Positions 37,514-47,707 of a stretch of 64,000 nucleotides of DNA are shown piece by piece. Position 1 is the first letter of the stretch, and every line of letters begins with the position of its first letter. The DNA comes from CAVOGJ01 sp963695405 (GTDB lineage Bacteria; Planctomycetota; Planctomycetia; Pirellulales; Pirellulaceae), in assembly GCA_963695405.1 (NCBI GenBank), contig CAVOGJ010000003.1:124001-188000 (forward strand). Reading direction: 5' to 3'. The notes under the pieces are model-generated. The model was not told where the DNA came from and did no database searches. It saw nothing but the letters and a program-made list of their open reading frames with translations. Both the position numbers and the translations under genes were made by a program.

Positions 37514-38009
37514 CTACCACCCGATCGTCGCGGGTCCTCCCTTAAACGGACCCACGATGTTCTTCGTAATCCATCCTCCGTAAAAATCACCCTCTTGCGC
37601 TTGGACTTGCTCGTCATCCACATAGCAGGCATCCATCTTGCTGGGGTAAAAAGCAAGATACCCGGCGAGCGCTTCAAACCGTCGCGTCGGTGATTTATAG
37701 GTCCAGGCCACATGAGGGATCAACCGATCGGCTAGCGCCAACGAGTAATAGTGCGCGTGGCCCTTCCACTCGCAAAAGGAACCGTGCCGCGGCCTCCCGC
37801 AACCAATGCATCTGGATCGATGCGGGCGGCAAGTAGTACACTGGCGGATGACTCGTTTCCAAGACGCGATAGGACACTTGCGTCTGTGCAAGCGTAATGT
37901 CATCAATGACGATCCGGATGTGGGCCCAACACGGTTCGATCGCGGGCGGGCGGGGATAATCCCACACGGATTCCTGACCCGGTCCGGGTTTTATTCGCTG
38001 TGGACTCAT
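37514..38009 (-). CDS. DUF427 family protein, frameshifted near 37790
   Basis: Two frames together give the entire DUF427 domain of about 165 residues: GPGQESVWDYPRPPAIE, IDDITLAQTQVSYRVLETSHPP and YYLPPASIQMHWLREAA in the first frame (38009-37790), and HGSFCEWKGHAHYYSLA, VAWTYKSPT, LAFYPSKMDACYVDDE and FYGGWITKNIVGPFKG in the second (37795-37514). The order and spacing are exactly those of the family, so one base has been lost or gained in the GCCGCGGCACGG stretch. The biochemical role is unknown. Confidence 0.88.
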
Positions 38010-38060
38010 GTTGTCGTCGCAAGCTTCCTTCGCGCTGGAATGTCGGCCGAAGCCACACCA

Positions 38061-38780
38061 TTATTTGACGACGCCCTCGCCCATGTAGAGCGGAAACGTG
38101 GTGGCCTTCCATAGCTTCGTGCTGACAGCCGGCACCGCGTCGACCAGCATCTTCAACCGGTCGTCATCGAGCTTGTGAAAGATCAGGATGCCGCGACGTG
38201 CATCCGCGTCGTCACGCAACCAACCGGCAAAACACAGTTGCTCGGCGTTGTGGATCGATTGACAGTATGCGACGTTCTTCTCCTCCAAATCGGCGTCGGC
38301 TTCCGGACGGCCCGCCGCTGACTTCTCCAAGAGCACCAATTGATACTCAGCCAGTGCGGTCGTTTTAGCGACTTTTTGAAAATCGCCGACACAAATGTCG
38401 ATCTTGCAGGCGTCGATCGTCAGGATGCCATGCTGCACATAGGGGTCGGAATCGAACAGCCCCGGCAGCGCCTTCCGATCGGGCGCGGTTACGACGACGA
38501 TTCCCCGCAACTTTTTCTGCGGATCGGCCATGGGACCCACGATCAGCAATTGGCCTTCTTCGTACAACCGCCCAAAGTTGGCCAAATGGGCGGCCTGCAT
38601 CTGTTCGATCTCGGACTTCTCTCTTCCCTCGGTGCCCTTACCGGTGGTCAGAAAAATCCAGTAAGTCTGGGCGTCAGCGGTCGGGGACTCGTCCGCCTTC
38701 ACAGACGCTGCCGACGACGCGACGATCATGAGTGCCGTCAATAGGCAGAACTGGCGACAGGAAAAGAGACAAAGCTTCAT
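38061..38780 (-). CDS. secreted protein with two YciI-like domains
   Basis: A 239-residue protein with a signal peptide (QFCLLTALMIVASSAASVKA). Two ferredoxin-like, YciI-type domains follow: QTYWIFLTTGKGTEGREKSEIEQMQAAHLANFGRLYEEGQLLIVGPM with a lysine/arginine-rich turn, and ALAEYQLVLLEKSAAGRP ending LRDDADARRGILIFHKLD. The motif H-x(n)-G-x-L-x-x-x-GP-x-x-D is present in the first. YciI proteins have poorly known functions, possibly hydrolases or isomerases. Secretion is unusual for this fold. Confidence 0.75.
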   Translation of the reverse strand: MKLCLFSCRQFCLLTALMIVASSAASVKADESPTADAQTYWIFLTTGKGTEGREKSEIEQMQAAHLANFGRLYEEGQLLIVGPMADPQKKLRGIVVVTAPDRKALPGLFDSDPYVQHGILTIDACKIDICVGDFQKVAKTTALAEYQLVLLEKSAAGRPEADADLEEKNVAYCQSIHNAEQLCFAGWLRDDADARRGILIFHKLDDDRLKMLVDAVPAVSTKLWKATTFPLYMGEGVVK

Positions 38781-39009
38781 ATCCGATGGCTCCAGCGGCG
38801 CAATCGCGGTTCAGAAACCGGCGCCCAATACGCGGAAAGAAGCTTCCGAACCACCGCCCCGAATTCTAAGCCCTGACCGGCCCGCTGCAACCCAAGGATC
38901 AAGATGTCTTGGGCCTACGGCGATCAATCCGGGCGGATCGGATTGACGATCGTGGCGTCTTTGATTTTGTCGTCTTTGGCCAGCAGAAAGGCCTTGCTGA
39001 GAATCACCG

Positions 39010-40482
39010 TCAGCGTTCGATCGCCCAGTCATCCGTACGAAACGGCGAAGCCGGCAAACCCGCTTGATTGAACAAATTGGGTTCCGCCGTGTTGGTAAAT
39101 CCAAACCGCACGGCCACCGGCTCGGCGACTTGTTCGCTGGCGACCACAACCTGATTCCCGTCGATCGTTGCCTTGGCCGCCACAAAGACTCGATCGTCGC
39201 CGGCAATCTCGAACTCGCTCAGCTGCTCACCATGGCATGCAAGTCCACCGTCCGCATAGTCAAAGTCGACCACGATCTTCTGCCCAGCAATCTGATGGGT
39301 GCGATAAATCGGCCCTGACGGAACCTCACGTGTATGACCATATTGTTTCGCCAGGGCCCACAAAGACAATCTTCGTCCGACTTCCGTCTTGTTACGCGGA
39401 TGGATATCTTTCACGTTTCCGATATCCGTCGTGACGACCATGCCGACGTGGGGATGCGACATCGTCCGCAGCTGCGATTCGCGGAGCACCGCGGCCAAGC
39501 GAGGCTCTTGGTATTGATACGGCGCGATCTGCACGTAGTAAAACGGCAGCTCCGGCTGGTCAAACGTGGCTCGCCAGTCCTCAATCATGGCAGGAAAGAG
39601 CACGCGGTAAGCGAGCGCCTTCGAGACGTTCGATTCGCCTTGATACCAGATGGCTCCTCGGAATCGGTAAGGTGCCAACGGGGCGATCATTCCATGATGC
39701 AGCACGCTGGCGGTATTGGCTTGCGGAGGCTGCTCGTCGAAGTCTTCCTGCTCGTAGCCCCCCAGCGCGAGCAGCGACGCGCGGCGCGTCCACGCCTCGG
39801 CGCGTGTGCCACCCCATGTGGATTGAATCAGTCCCACGGGCACATTCAGTTTTCGCTGCAAGTCACGTCCAAAGAAAAACGCGACGGCCGAAAAAGGAGG
39901 TACCGTCTCGGCAGTTGCCAGTCGCCACTGACCCTGACAATCGAGCGAAGGCGCGATCGCAACCTGATGAGCCACCTGAAACAGTCGAAGCTGAGGCAAG
40001 TTTGCCTCTTTCCGAGCCTCGTCGCTGCTCAAGTTGCCGTCGTACCAGCTAGAAAGCGAAACAGGCCACTCCATGTTCGATTGGCCCGAGCAGAGCCATA
40101 CTTCGCCAATCAGAACATCGCGAATCGTCACCGCTTGGGTGCCGTTAATCGCCAGCTCATGTGGTCCGGCTGCTGCGGGAACGGGCAGTGACAAGTGCCA
40201 ACGACCATCCGCGCCCGCCTTGGCCCGATACAATTCGTCGGACCAGCTGGCCCGGACCGTCATATCGGTGTCGGGCGCATCCCAACCCCAGATGACGGCG
40301 GGCATGCCTCGTTGGAGGACCATATGATCACCGATCACCGCGGGCAATCGCCATTCCGCGGTGACACTCGTCGTCACGGCCGCCGCCAACCAGAGGATCG
40401 CCCAGCCACGGACACATCGCCTGCGATTTGAGTTGCATGCCTTGCTCACCGGAGTCTCCCTTTCGTTATCGAGTCGCGTCAT
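39010..40482 (-). CDS. sialate O-acetylesterase-like secreted SGNH hydrolase
   Basis: A 490-residue exported enzyme. The signal region is CVRGWAILWLAAAVTTSVTA, followed by the family start WRLPAVIGDHMVLQRG, the nucleophile block VWLCSGQSNMEWPV (serine in GQSN), IGLIQSTWGGTRAEAW, GAIWYQGESNVSKA and DIGNVKDIHPRNKTEVGRRL, in which the D-x-H supplies the acid and histidine of the triad. Such enzymes are abundant in planctomycetes and remove O-acetyl groups from acidic sugars such as sialic acids or algal polysaccharides. The start at 40482 (MTRLDNER) is the first ATG upstream of the signal region. Confidence 0.92.
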   Translation of the reverse strand: MTRLDNERETPVSKACNSNRRRCVRGWAILWLAAAVTTSVTAEWRLPAVIGDHMVLQRGMPAVIWGWDAPDTDMTVRASWSDELYRAKAGADGRWHLSLPVPAAAGPHELAINGTQAVTIRDVLIGEVWLCSGQSNMEWPVSLSSWYDGNLSSDEARKEANLPQLRLFQVAHQVAIAPSLDCQGQWRLATAETVPPFSAVAFFFGRDLQRKLNVPVGLIQSTWGGTRAEAWTRRASLLALGGYEQEDFDEQPPQANTASVLHHGMIAPLAPYRFRGAIWYQGESNVSKALAYRVLFPAMIEDWRATFDQPELPFYYVQIAPYQYQEPRLAAVLRESQLRTMSHPHVGMVVTTDIGNVKDIHPRNKTEVGRRLSLWALAKQYGHTREVPSGPIYRTHQIAGQKIVVDFDYADGGLACHGEQLSEFEIAGDDRVFVAAKATIDGNQVVVASEQVAEPVAVRFGFTNTAEPNLFNQAGLPASPFRTDDWAIER

Positions 40483-40534
40483 CGCGTCGCGCTGCCATCC
40501 TCGGATGAAAATGGCACCTTGCCAGATCGACTTT

Positions 40535-41497
40535 CTACGTCTCCACCACGTTCCGCGGTTTCCCATCCATCCACGCCCGCACGTTTTCCACCACACCCGC
40601 CATCAATCGACCCCGCGCCGCCCGAGTCGCCCACGCCAGATGTGGGGTAATCGCACAGTGCGGGGCTGACAAGAGAGGATCGTCGGCGGTTGGCGGTTCG
40701 GACTCGAGCACATCAAGTCCGGCGCCACCCAGTCGCCCCGCCGCGAGTGCCGCGGCGAGAGCCTGGGAATCGACCAGTTCTCCGCGGGCCGTATTGACGA
40801 GCAGCGCACTCGGCTTCATCATCGCCAACCGCTCGGCATTGATCAGATGCCGTGTCGCCTCGGTCAGCGGACAATGCAAGGTAACGATGTCGGCATCGGT
40901 CAACAGCGTATCGAAAGTAACAAACTCCACACCTGGTTCATCGTTCGCCGGCCTTCGCCGGGTTGCCAAGATCCGCATGCCAAATGCGCGGCCCATCGCC
41001 GCCGTCGCGCGGCCAATCCGACCGTACCCGATGACTCCTAGGGTCAGTTGATCCAGTTCGATCAGCGGTTGCTTCCAGTAACACCAGTCCTGGCAAGAGG
41101 TCCACTCACCGCCGCGAACCGACTGAGCATGACCGGCCACATCCTGCGTGAAATGCAAAACATGCGCGAAGACAAGCTGGGCAACCGACGATGTTCCATA
41201 GGCGGGCACATGCGTGACCACGATACCTCGCTCGCGTGCGGTCGCGACATCGACGACGTTGGTGCCTGTGGCCGTGATCCCGAGGTATTCGAGGCGCGGC
41301 AACTGGGCAATGGTCTGGGCAGGCAGGAGCGCCTTATTGGTGAGGACGACCTCGGCGGCCGCCGCCCGGCTAACCACGAGTTCGGGCGGCGTACGGTTGT
41401 GGACGGTCAAGCGGCCCAGTTGTTCCAGGCGGTTCCACGACAGATCGCCAGGATTGAGTGTAAAGCCATCGAGCACTACGATCGCGACTTGTCCCAT
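40535..41497 (-). CDS. D-isomer 2-hydroxyacid dehydrogenase
   Basis: A 320-residue NAD(P)-dependent dehydrogenase. The dinucleotide loop is LGVIGYGRIGRATA, the catalytic arginine lies in VNTARGELVD, the glutamate in LDVLESEPP and the histidine in TPHLAWATRAA. The sequence is closest in pattern to glycerate/hydroxypyruvate reductases. It starts MGQVAIVVLDGFTLNPGDLSW, a start typical of this subfamily, at 41497. Preceding frame upstream lacks similarity. It lies 52 bases before the esterase gene on the same strand. Confidence 0.92.
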   Translation of the reverse strand: MGQVAIVVLDGFTLNPGDLSWNRLEQLGRLTVHNRTPPELVVSRAAAAEVVLTNKALLPAQTIAQLPRLEYLGITATGTNVVDVATARERGIVVTHVPAYGTSSVAQLVFAHVLHFTQDVAGHAQSVRGGEWTSCQDWCYWKQPLIELDQLTLGVIGYGRIGRATAAMGRAFGMRILATRRRPANDEPGVEFVTFDTLLTDADIVTLHCPLTEATRHLINAERLAMMKPSALLVNTARGELVDSQALAAALAAGRLGGAGLDVLESEPPTADDPLLSAPHCAITPHLAWATRAARGRLMAGVVENVRAWMDGKPRNVVET

Positions 41498-41747
41498 GGC
41501 ACTTTTCCGAACATTGGAATCGCGACGTGGTAACTCTGTCGGACCACGGCGTGTTTGACGGCGGAACGCACTGACCCGATAGGATAGCAGATCGTCGCGG
41601 CGTGGCTGGGAGAGTTTACTTGTGGATGGGGTGGAAATGGGGTCGCGACACCGGTTGCGTCCCGACTCCGTTTTTCGGAGAATACGGCGGTCGTGGGTGT
41701 AGGAACTCACGATCCGTTGCTTCTGCCGGCCGAAGCAAATCGATTAC

Positions 41748-42269
<522 letters not shown>

Positions 42270-43181
42270 CTATTTCGCCGACACGACGCTGCCATGCACC
42301 ACCACCTGCTCAAAAGCCAGCATCGAGGCTTGATCGCCATCCTGGGTGGCGGCTCGAAATTCCTCTCCTTCACCGACTGCCTTGGCAGACTCCCAACGCA
42401 AATTGCCAGCGGTCGCTACCAGTCGTTCCACATCGGCGACCGATGAATGTTGGTTCGTTTTGCCGGCTTCCATGGCATCGAACACCATTCCCGATAACAG
42501 TCGGTCCCACACCTTCTGGCATGTTGCCGGCTTGTCAAACACGTCCACGGAAACGACCTGCCCCCCAATCGCAACACCGATTCCCACCGCTCCGTCTACA
42601 TAAATTACCTGCTTTCTAAATTCCGCGATCTGGGCTTGGTAAGTAGTAAACGCGTCCGACATGGCCCCCGTGCCTGACTTGACACCGTGCATGGCGTGGA
42701 GTCGCTCCACTTCTTTCCAAATTCTTCCCTGGTCGGACCGGTATCCTTGTTCAGCCCGCAACGACTGGCTCACGGAGGCCTTGAGTGCTCGGCGAAGTTT
42801 CGTAGGCGTTTGCGAGCCACTCGATCCAAAGTAGCGCGACTGGTAGCCCCAGCGTCCCTGCTCCACGCAGGAAACGGGAATCTTGACCTTGCTGTGGGCC
42901 GCGACCAACACCGACGTATTTACAATTCGGTTCTGCTTGGCACCGACCAGTTCTTCGCCTTCTAAAAAGAGCACGCGGAGGTCACCTTGATTCTCGACAA
43001 GCAATTCCGGCACCGAACCGGCTTCATTGATTTCTTTGATCAGGATCGATTGATCGGACAAGGCGGCATCGGACAAGCGGTAATCGACCGTGTTCGTGCT
43101 GTCCGCAAAGAGTGGAAAGACAGACAAGGCCTCGTGACGAATCGGTTCACCAACACGCAGTGTAGGGAGCGCAACGGACAT
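42270..43181 (-). CDS. ARPP-1 (DUF6569) family protein
   Basis: A 303-residue protein starting MSVALPTLRVGEPIRHEALSVFPLF, with LVENQGDLRVLFLEGEELVGAKQNRIVNTSVLV (the family's core), IPVSCVEQGRWGY, and the C-terminal VDVFDKPATCQKVWDRLLSG. These are the signatures of the ARPP-1 domain, named for proteins associated with ADP-ribosyl-glycohydrolase and phosphatase-like partners; its activity is not established. A strong AAGGAGG ribosome-binding site 6-7 bases before ATG 43181 fixes the start. No ADP-ribose enzyme is adjacent here. Confidence 0.85.
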   Translation of the reverse strand: MSVALPTLRVGEPIRHEALSVFPLFADSTNTVDYRLSDAALSDQSILIKEINEAGSVPELLVENQGDLRVLFLEGEELVGAKQNRIVNTSVLVAAHSKVKIPVSCVEQGRWGYQSRYFGSSGSQTPTKLRRALKASVSQSLRAEQGYRSDQGRIWKEVERLHAMHGVKSGTGAMSDAFTTYQAQIAEFRKQVIYVDGAVGIGVAIGGQVVSVDVFDKPATCQKVWDRLLSGMVFDAMEAGKTNQHSSVADVERLVATAGNLRWESAKAVGEGEEFRAATQDGDQASMLAFEQVVVHGSVVSAK

Positions 43182-43884
43182 GATGTCCTCCTTGAGATGA
43201 CAAGTGGCGGAACCGATAGGGACATGAGCGGAGCAAAAAGGTTCGCGCCGGTGGCTGGATTTGCCCACAAGAAGTTGTCAGCACACATGGGTCGGGAGAC
43301 ACATTGTTAGGGAAACAGCACATTTCGTTGAAAACCGCACGGATCGCTTCCTTCCACAGCAACCAAGTGCGTGTGGTTTCGCTGAGAGGCCTACCGCGCA
43401 AAGCCTGCCCGCCGGCGGATGAGGGTCGCCCTGATAGATACATACGCCTGCCACCCGCCGTGCGCCGCCACAAGATCGCACGACCGGTATCTGGTCCTTT
43501 ACGAACTTGCTTGTCGGGCTCTTGTTGCCGTGATTTTAGCGGATGACCACGTTTATAAGATAAGAGCGCTGGTCCCTGAGGGTGGTCTGAAAAAGGTCTC
43601 CGCATTTAAGATGCTCCAGGCCTTCCATGCACTTTTTGCACTTGGCGGGCCTGACGCCTGGCAATTTCTTGCTCCCAGCCATTCCGCTGTCTCCAGATAA
43701 CCCAGGACGAGCCATGGAGACATATGACATGGCCATGCCTTGGCCCGTTCTCTCCGTCCGCACTGCGGACTTTCCGCCCGACTCGCGGCAGCGAACGAAT
43801 GGCATGCTGTTATTGCGGTGATTCTTGTGGGCGGCCCATGACTCTCCGTCTTTCCCACCCTTGCAGCGGACACATGCAGGCGCG
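43182..43884. other. gene-poor region
   Basis: About 700 bases without a gene I can support. Several short frames exist on both strands, but none has a ribosome-binding site or recognisable similarity. Possibly decayed sequence. Confidence 0.4.
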
Positions 43885-44424
43885 CTACTCGTGGTCTCGC
43901 ACGATCTCCAAATACACTTCGCGCATCGGAATCCAAAAATCGTTCTTGTGTCTTGGGTCGTTCGAGCGAACGATATTCAGACTGACTTGCAATTTCTTCA
44001 ACGCGGTCTCGAATTGGCTCTTCGTGCACCCAAGTTGCGAGGTCGCTTGTGTTCGAAGTGGTCCCGTGTAGGCAGGCTTTAGACGGATAAACTCATACAC
44101 ACCCTGCGCGAGCCGATCCAACTCGCTGACCGGCTGGAACGCATCTTGGTAGTGGACGTCGCGAAAATACTGCATCTCCATCAGCACGGCGTCACCCCCA
44201 GGGACCTTTCCGTAGAACACGGCATCAGGATACGTCTGAGGTATCCGGGTTTTCCAATCCCAAACGGCCACGACCTTTGGACTCCAGCCTCCGGACGTTG
44301 GCTTCTTTTCTGATAATCCCGTGTTGTCCCACAACGAAGGATACGGAGAACCCTTGCTGCCAAACACCGTGCAAACCTTGTGCTCCAGCACGAACTGGTA
44401 GGCTTCATCAAATGTCTTGATCAT
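43885..44424 (-). CDS. conserved protein, AlkZ-related type
   Basis: A 179-residue protein, MIKTFDEAYQFVLEHKVCTVFG, followed by YPSLWDNTGLSEKKP, VVAVWDWKTRIPQTYP, FYGKVPGGDAVLMEMQYFRDVHY and a C-terminal block with LGCTKSQFETALKKLQVSLNIV that reads as a winged helix. I recall this pattern from proteins annotated as AlkZ-related, a family related to DNA-interstrand-crosslink glycosylases; the link is from memory and the Q-x-Q catalytic motif of AlkZ is not seen. Start 44424 is chosen over 44442 by similarity. Function uncertain. Confidence 0.6.
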   Translation of the reverse strand: MIKTFDEAYQFVLEHKVCTVFGSKGSPYPSLWDNTGLSEKKPTSGGWSPKVVAVWDWKTRIPQTYPDAVFYGKVPGGDAVLMEMQYFRDVHYQDAFQPVSELDRLAQGVYEFIRLKPAYTGPLRTQATSQLGCTKSQFETALKKLQVSLNIVRSNDPRHKNDFWIPMREVYLEIVRDHE

Positions 44425-44839
44425 GTCTGTTATTCGTCGCAAGCACGTTGTTATGCATCAACTGCATCAGGTCTGAAAATTGCGAGATTCCAGCTGAAAC
44501 AGAAAACGACAGCAGCGTCGCGATCGCCCGGATATCGCGTCGAGTGATTAATCGGCGGAACTCCTGAAATTTCAACTGCTGGAGACGATTGGTGGGGACG
44601 CGGCTTTGGGGAGGTTACCGCTCTCTCGGCGTCAGCAGGAAGCACATGGTTTTCGGCGAAGAATCTCAACGTGCTGTGTCCCGACCCGATCCAGTTCGGA
44701 TTCTGCGAGATGAAGCCGTTTGCTGCCTGCACTCTTGATGGCACAAATTCGCGCGGTCGCTTGTTTTATTGGTTGAAATTTCATCTTACCCCACTATACA
44801 TGTGAGTATGCTTGTTCCGCCAACTGAAAGGGATATGTG
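44425..44839. other. intergenic region
   Basis: No supported gene. It separates two divergently transcribed genes and should hold their promoters. A minus-strand frame of 97 codons has no recognisable similarity. Confidence 0.4.
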
Positions 44840-45371
44840 ATGCGCCGCCCAGGATTCATGACTTTGTCGATAATCGCCTCCGTAGGTTTCTGTCTGCTGG
44901 CCGCCCCGCTGCAGGCCGCGGTTTTCGATTTGACGGCTGAGCATCGATGGATTCCAGACGGTTCCGCCGACCGGTTCCGCCGGCATAGGATCCGGCCTCG
45001 TGACCTATGATGATTCGAGTAACTTACTTAGCTGGGACATTAGCTGGTCAAACCTGACCAGCGCTGTGACGGTGATGCATTTTCACGGTCCCGCCGACGT
45101 GGGAACGAACGCCGGTGTCCAAGTGAACATTGGAGCCATTAGTGGTACGATCAGCCCATCGATCGGGTCGGCCACCATCACGACCGCACAGGCAACTGAC
45201 TTGTTAAACGACTTATATTACATCAACATTCATACTACGAACTTTCCCGGCGGTGAGATTCGCGGACAAGTTCTTTTAGTACCCGAGCCAGCCGGCATCA
45301 CGTTGGTCGTTGCGGGAATTTGCTACGCAGGCCTCGTACTCCGCCGTCTTGGTCGTGGGGCGGGCAAATAG
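44840..45371 (+). CDS. secreted CHRD-domain protein with PEP-CTERM tail, frameshifted near 44942
   Basis: A signal peptide (SIIASVGFCLLAAPLQAA) is followed in the first frame by VFDLTAE. Dropping one base near 44942 joins it to IDGFQTVPPTGSAGIGSG, the start of a CHRD domain, which continues with VMHFHGPADVGTNAGVQVN and INIHTTNFPGGEIRGQVLL, both signatures of this chordin-derived domain. The C terminus is a PEP-CTERM signal: VPEPAGITLVVAGICYAGLVL plus RRLGRGAGK. GGGATATGTG lies just before the start at 44840 (AAAGGGA). Predicted to be exported and processed by exosortase. Function of CHRD in bacteria is unknown. Confidence 0.8.
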
Positions 45372-45515
45372 TCCTCGATCATTGCGACGGGCTCAGCGAC
45401 GGTTGCCGGGAAATGGGCGATTCGCGAGAGAAACAAAAGGGGTCCGTCGCCCGGAGAACAGCCGCCTTACCCGCTACGTCGAATTTCTCGTATCCGGAAC
45501 GCACCCAGACATCAG

Positions 45516-45615
45516 ACATCAAGCAGCATCAAGCAGACAGCCTACTTCTTTCAAGCATCAAGCCATCAAGCAGACAAGCCATCAAGCCATCAAGCAGACA
45601 GCCTACTTCTTTAGG
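45516..45615 (+). repeat. cluster of short repeats (CATCAAGC / GCAGACAGCCTACTTCTTT)
   Basis: The octamer CATCAAGC recurs several times and the 19-mer GCAGACAGCCTACTTCTTT occurs twice, at about 45535 and 45593. It is related to the AAGCAGACAGTCTA repeat at 45977 and 46019 and lies on the left side of the HUH transposase gene. Confidence 0.75.
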
Positions 45616-45956
45616 TAAACTCGGCTATTTGGCGTGGCCAGCAAGATTTGGCAGAAATTGCGGAGGCGTTTTCGGACGTTTTCCGGACAAGGAGGCCCAG
45701 GCAGGAGACAGGTGTGCCGTTCGGTGGGCCTTTTCGTAACGACGGTATTGGCAAGGAATATTCGGATGACGCCGTCGTGCGACCTGCGCTGCAATATCTC
45801 GCGGCGGGCGCGAGCTTCGGCCTTTCGCCAACCAGTTGAGGTGAGACGGGTTTCGAACCCAGCGCTCGTCGCGTCTGCGATAGGATGGGCACCTGTGCTT
45901 CAGGGGCGTACTGCCGGTGACGCAGGTTCTCACCGACTGCGGCCATCAGCGCTCAG

Positions 45957-46042
45957 CAATAAAGCAGAAAGCAATAAAGCAGACAGTCTACTCAATAAAG
46001 CAGACCAATAAAGCAATAAAGCAGACAGTCTACTTGTTCAGG
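45957..46042 (+). repeat. AATAAAGCAGACAGTCTACT repeat cluster, left side of transposase
   Basis: AAGCAGACAGTCTA occurs at 45977-45990 and 46019-46032, with partial AATAAAGCAGA copies between. The same 14-mer appears in the opposite orientation at 47710-47723 and 47792-47805, beyond the transposase gene. Confidence 0.8.
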
Positions 46043-46376
46043 CAAGCTCGGCTAGCTGACGTTGCCATGGAGGTTAGGTAAGAATTTCGGAGGCGTCAGC
46101 GGGTCAGGATGTGGCGACGGAACTCAGGCGTGCTGTTCGCTGGACTTGGAGAATCGACGTAGTGGGATGATGCTGCTGCGCGTTCGGCGCTGCGATGTCT
46201 CGCCGCAGACGCCAGCGTCTGCCTTTCGCCAACCGGTCAAGATGGAGGAGAGCCGGGATGACGGACACACCGCTCCGCCCGTCAGCTACAGGACGGAAAC
46301 CTGCGCGGTGAGGGCCACGTGCCGGTGAACCGTGTTGTCATAGTCACCCGCGGCGGCCATGGGCGGGCATGGTCGC

Positions 46377-47453
46377 TCAGCCGAGAAAAACAGCCGCGCA
46401 GTTGGACTGGCCCCGCTGCCAGCGTTTGCCCGCCGCCGCGGCCCGTCGGGACACCTCGGCAAAGCTGCCCACCACGTGACCAAACATCTGCTCATAACCG
46501 CGGACCACCGCTGACCACATTTCACTACGGATCCCCAGGCGATCCAGGATCGGCCGCAAATGGTCGGGAATGGAACCCGCTTTCCCCTCCCGCACGATGC
46601 GGCCACTGGCGTCTAGCAGTTGCAAGTAATTGTCGAGGCTGATCGGCAGCAGGCCCTTATCCGAGGCGCGGCGGGGACTGGCCGATTTCAGCCACCGCGG
46701 ATCGTCCAGCGGGACCCGCTCGTCCAGCGTCAACTCACACATCCAGGCAGCGGGGGCTTTATCCGGCGGCACCGGAGCCACAAGGCCGAGGGCCGACCAC
46801 TGTTGCTGCTGGCGGGCCTGAATGCGGTCGTAGGCCGACGTGTGCCGGGATGACTCGGGCGTCGACGCCTCGCCCGCGCGGATCTGGTTGAGATCGACAT
46901 AAATGCCACAGATCAGAATGGCCGCCTCGTCGACCAAATTCCGGCACTGATACCGATCTTCCCAGAAGGTACCCTTGGAACCGTCCTCGCGATTGCTGCG
47001 GCGGGCCACATGCTCGCAGAGGATGCCCATAAACCAGGACGGATCGGACAACCGCCGCCGCAGGGTCTTGACCCGCCCCGGCATCAGCAGTTCCAGCGTA
47101 ACCCGCGCCGTCGGAGGCGGTTGGGGCACACCATCGCGGCTCTTGGCCAGCTTCGTGGCCGTGAGCCATTTGGTCACGACCTCCCGGTCGGACCAGGCCT
47201 TGACGACATCCGGGCGGTTACGGAGGACCAGGTGGATGTGGTTGCTCATTTCCGCGCGAAATCCGATCTCGACCCCGAACAGTCCGGCGAGCAGTTGCTG
47301 CATCTGATAGATCCACAGTCGCCGGTACTGGTAGTCTTGGCCGGTGACCGGGTCCTGACCACAGAGGAAGGCTCGACGGACGCAGCGGGACCAGCAATGG
47401 TAGACGCCGACCACTTCGGGGCGGACGGTATCACGACGTGGGCGGGAAGGCAT
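46377..47453 (-). CDS. HUH (Y1/IS200-like) transposase, possibly REP-associated type
   Basis: A 358-residue protein starting MPSRPRRDTVRPEVVGVYHCWSR, the usual opening of Y1_Tnp proteins. The HUH metal motif is EMSNHIHLVLRNRP, and the catalytic-helix block is the family's ICGIYVDLNQIRAGEA with tyrosine. FWEDRYQCRNLVDEA is another family stretch. The C-terminal extension of about 130 residues is longer than in IS200 TnpA, as in REP-associated transposases. Flanking inverted arrays of a 14-mer on both sides support this. It would act on single-stranded DNA. The frame appears intact. Start 47453 is chosen at the conserved N terminus. Confidence 0.85.
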   Translation of the reverse strand: MPSRPRRDTVRPEVVGVYHCWSRCVRRAFLCGQDPVTGQDYQYRRLWIYQMQQLLAGLFGVEIGFRAEMSNHIHLVLRNRPDVVKAWSDREVVTKWLTATKLAKSRDGVPQPPPTARVTLELLMPGRVKTLRRRLSDPSWFMGILCEHVARRSNREDGSKGTFWEDRYQCRNLVDEAAILICGIYVDLNQIRAGEASTPESSRHTSAYDRIQARQQQQWSALGLVAPVPPDKAPAAWMCELTLDERVPLDDPRWLKSASPRRASDKGLLPISLDNYLQLLDASGRIVREGKAGSIPDHLRPILDRLGIRSEMWSAVVRGYEQMFGHVVGSFAEVSRRAAAAGKRWQRGQSNCAAVFLG

Positions 47454-47707
47454 GTTCCACCTCCGTGGGCAACGTGGGGCCGCGGGTAGGGTGGCGCGGC
47501 ACTGTGGGATATACGCACGCACATACATGTACGCCTGTATATACCATTCGGCGAGCCGGCTGTCAACCGCTCGCACCGCGATCTGGCAGCAGCCGGGATG
47601 CATCGAGCGGGCGGCTATGTTCCGACGATCGCCTCAAGAGACTGGCTTCACAGGACACTGGATTCACAGCGAATCGGTTTCACCAGGCAACCCAGACTTC
47701 CCAAGAA

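Larger units (their letters stand above)
45372..46376. repeat. repeat-rich intergenic region: two diverged tandem copies of a ~420-base unit
   Basis: Copy 1 (about 45590-45960) and copy 2 (about 46010-46370) share ordered blocks: a GCAGACAG-C/T-CTACTT box, AAACTCGGCTA or AAGCTCGGCTA, AATT-GCGGAGGCG or AATTTCGGAGGCG, a GCGCTGC(A/G)AT(A/G)TCTCGC stretch, GCCTTTCGCCAACC, and a GCCGGTGA block. Between blocks they differ in many places. No gene is supported. Short direct repeats of CATCAAGC and AATAAAGCAGAC sit at the front of each copy. Confidence 0.65.

Noticed and set aside
38925..39018. Minus-strand fragment reading TLTVILSKAFLLAKDDKIKD
   Set aside because: It looks protein-like and ends in a stop, but it has no start, is only about 30 codons and follows a complete esterase C terminus.
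43299..43312. ACATTGTTAGGG as an attC R' box
   Set aside because: No paired arm or R'' box within 150 bases on either side.
45516..45615. CRISPR-like repeats with CATCAAGC
   Set aside because: Repeats are 8 bases with irregular spacing; no spacer structure.
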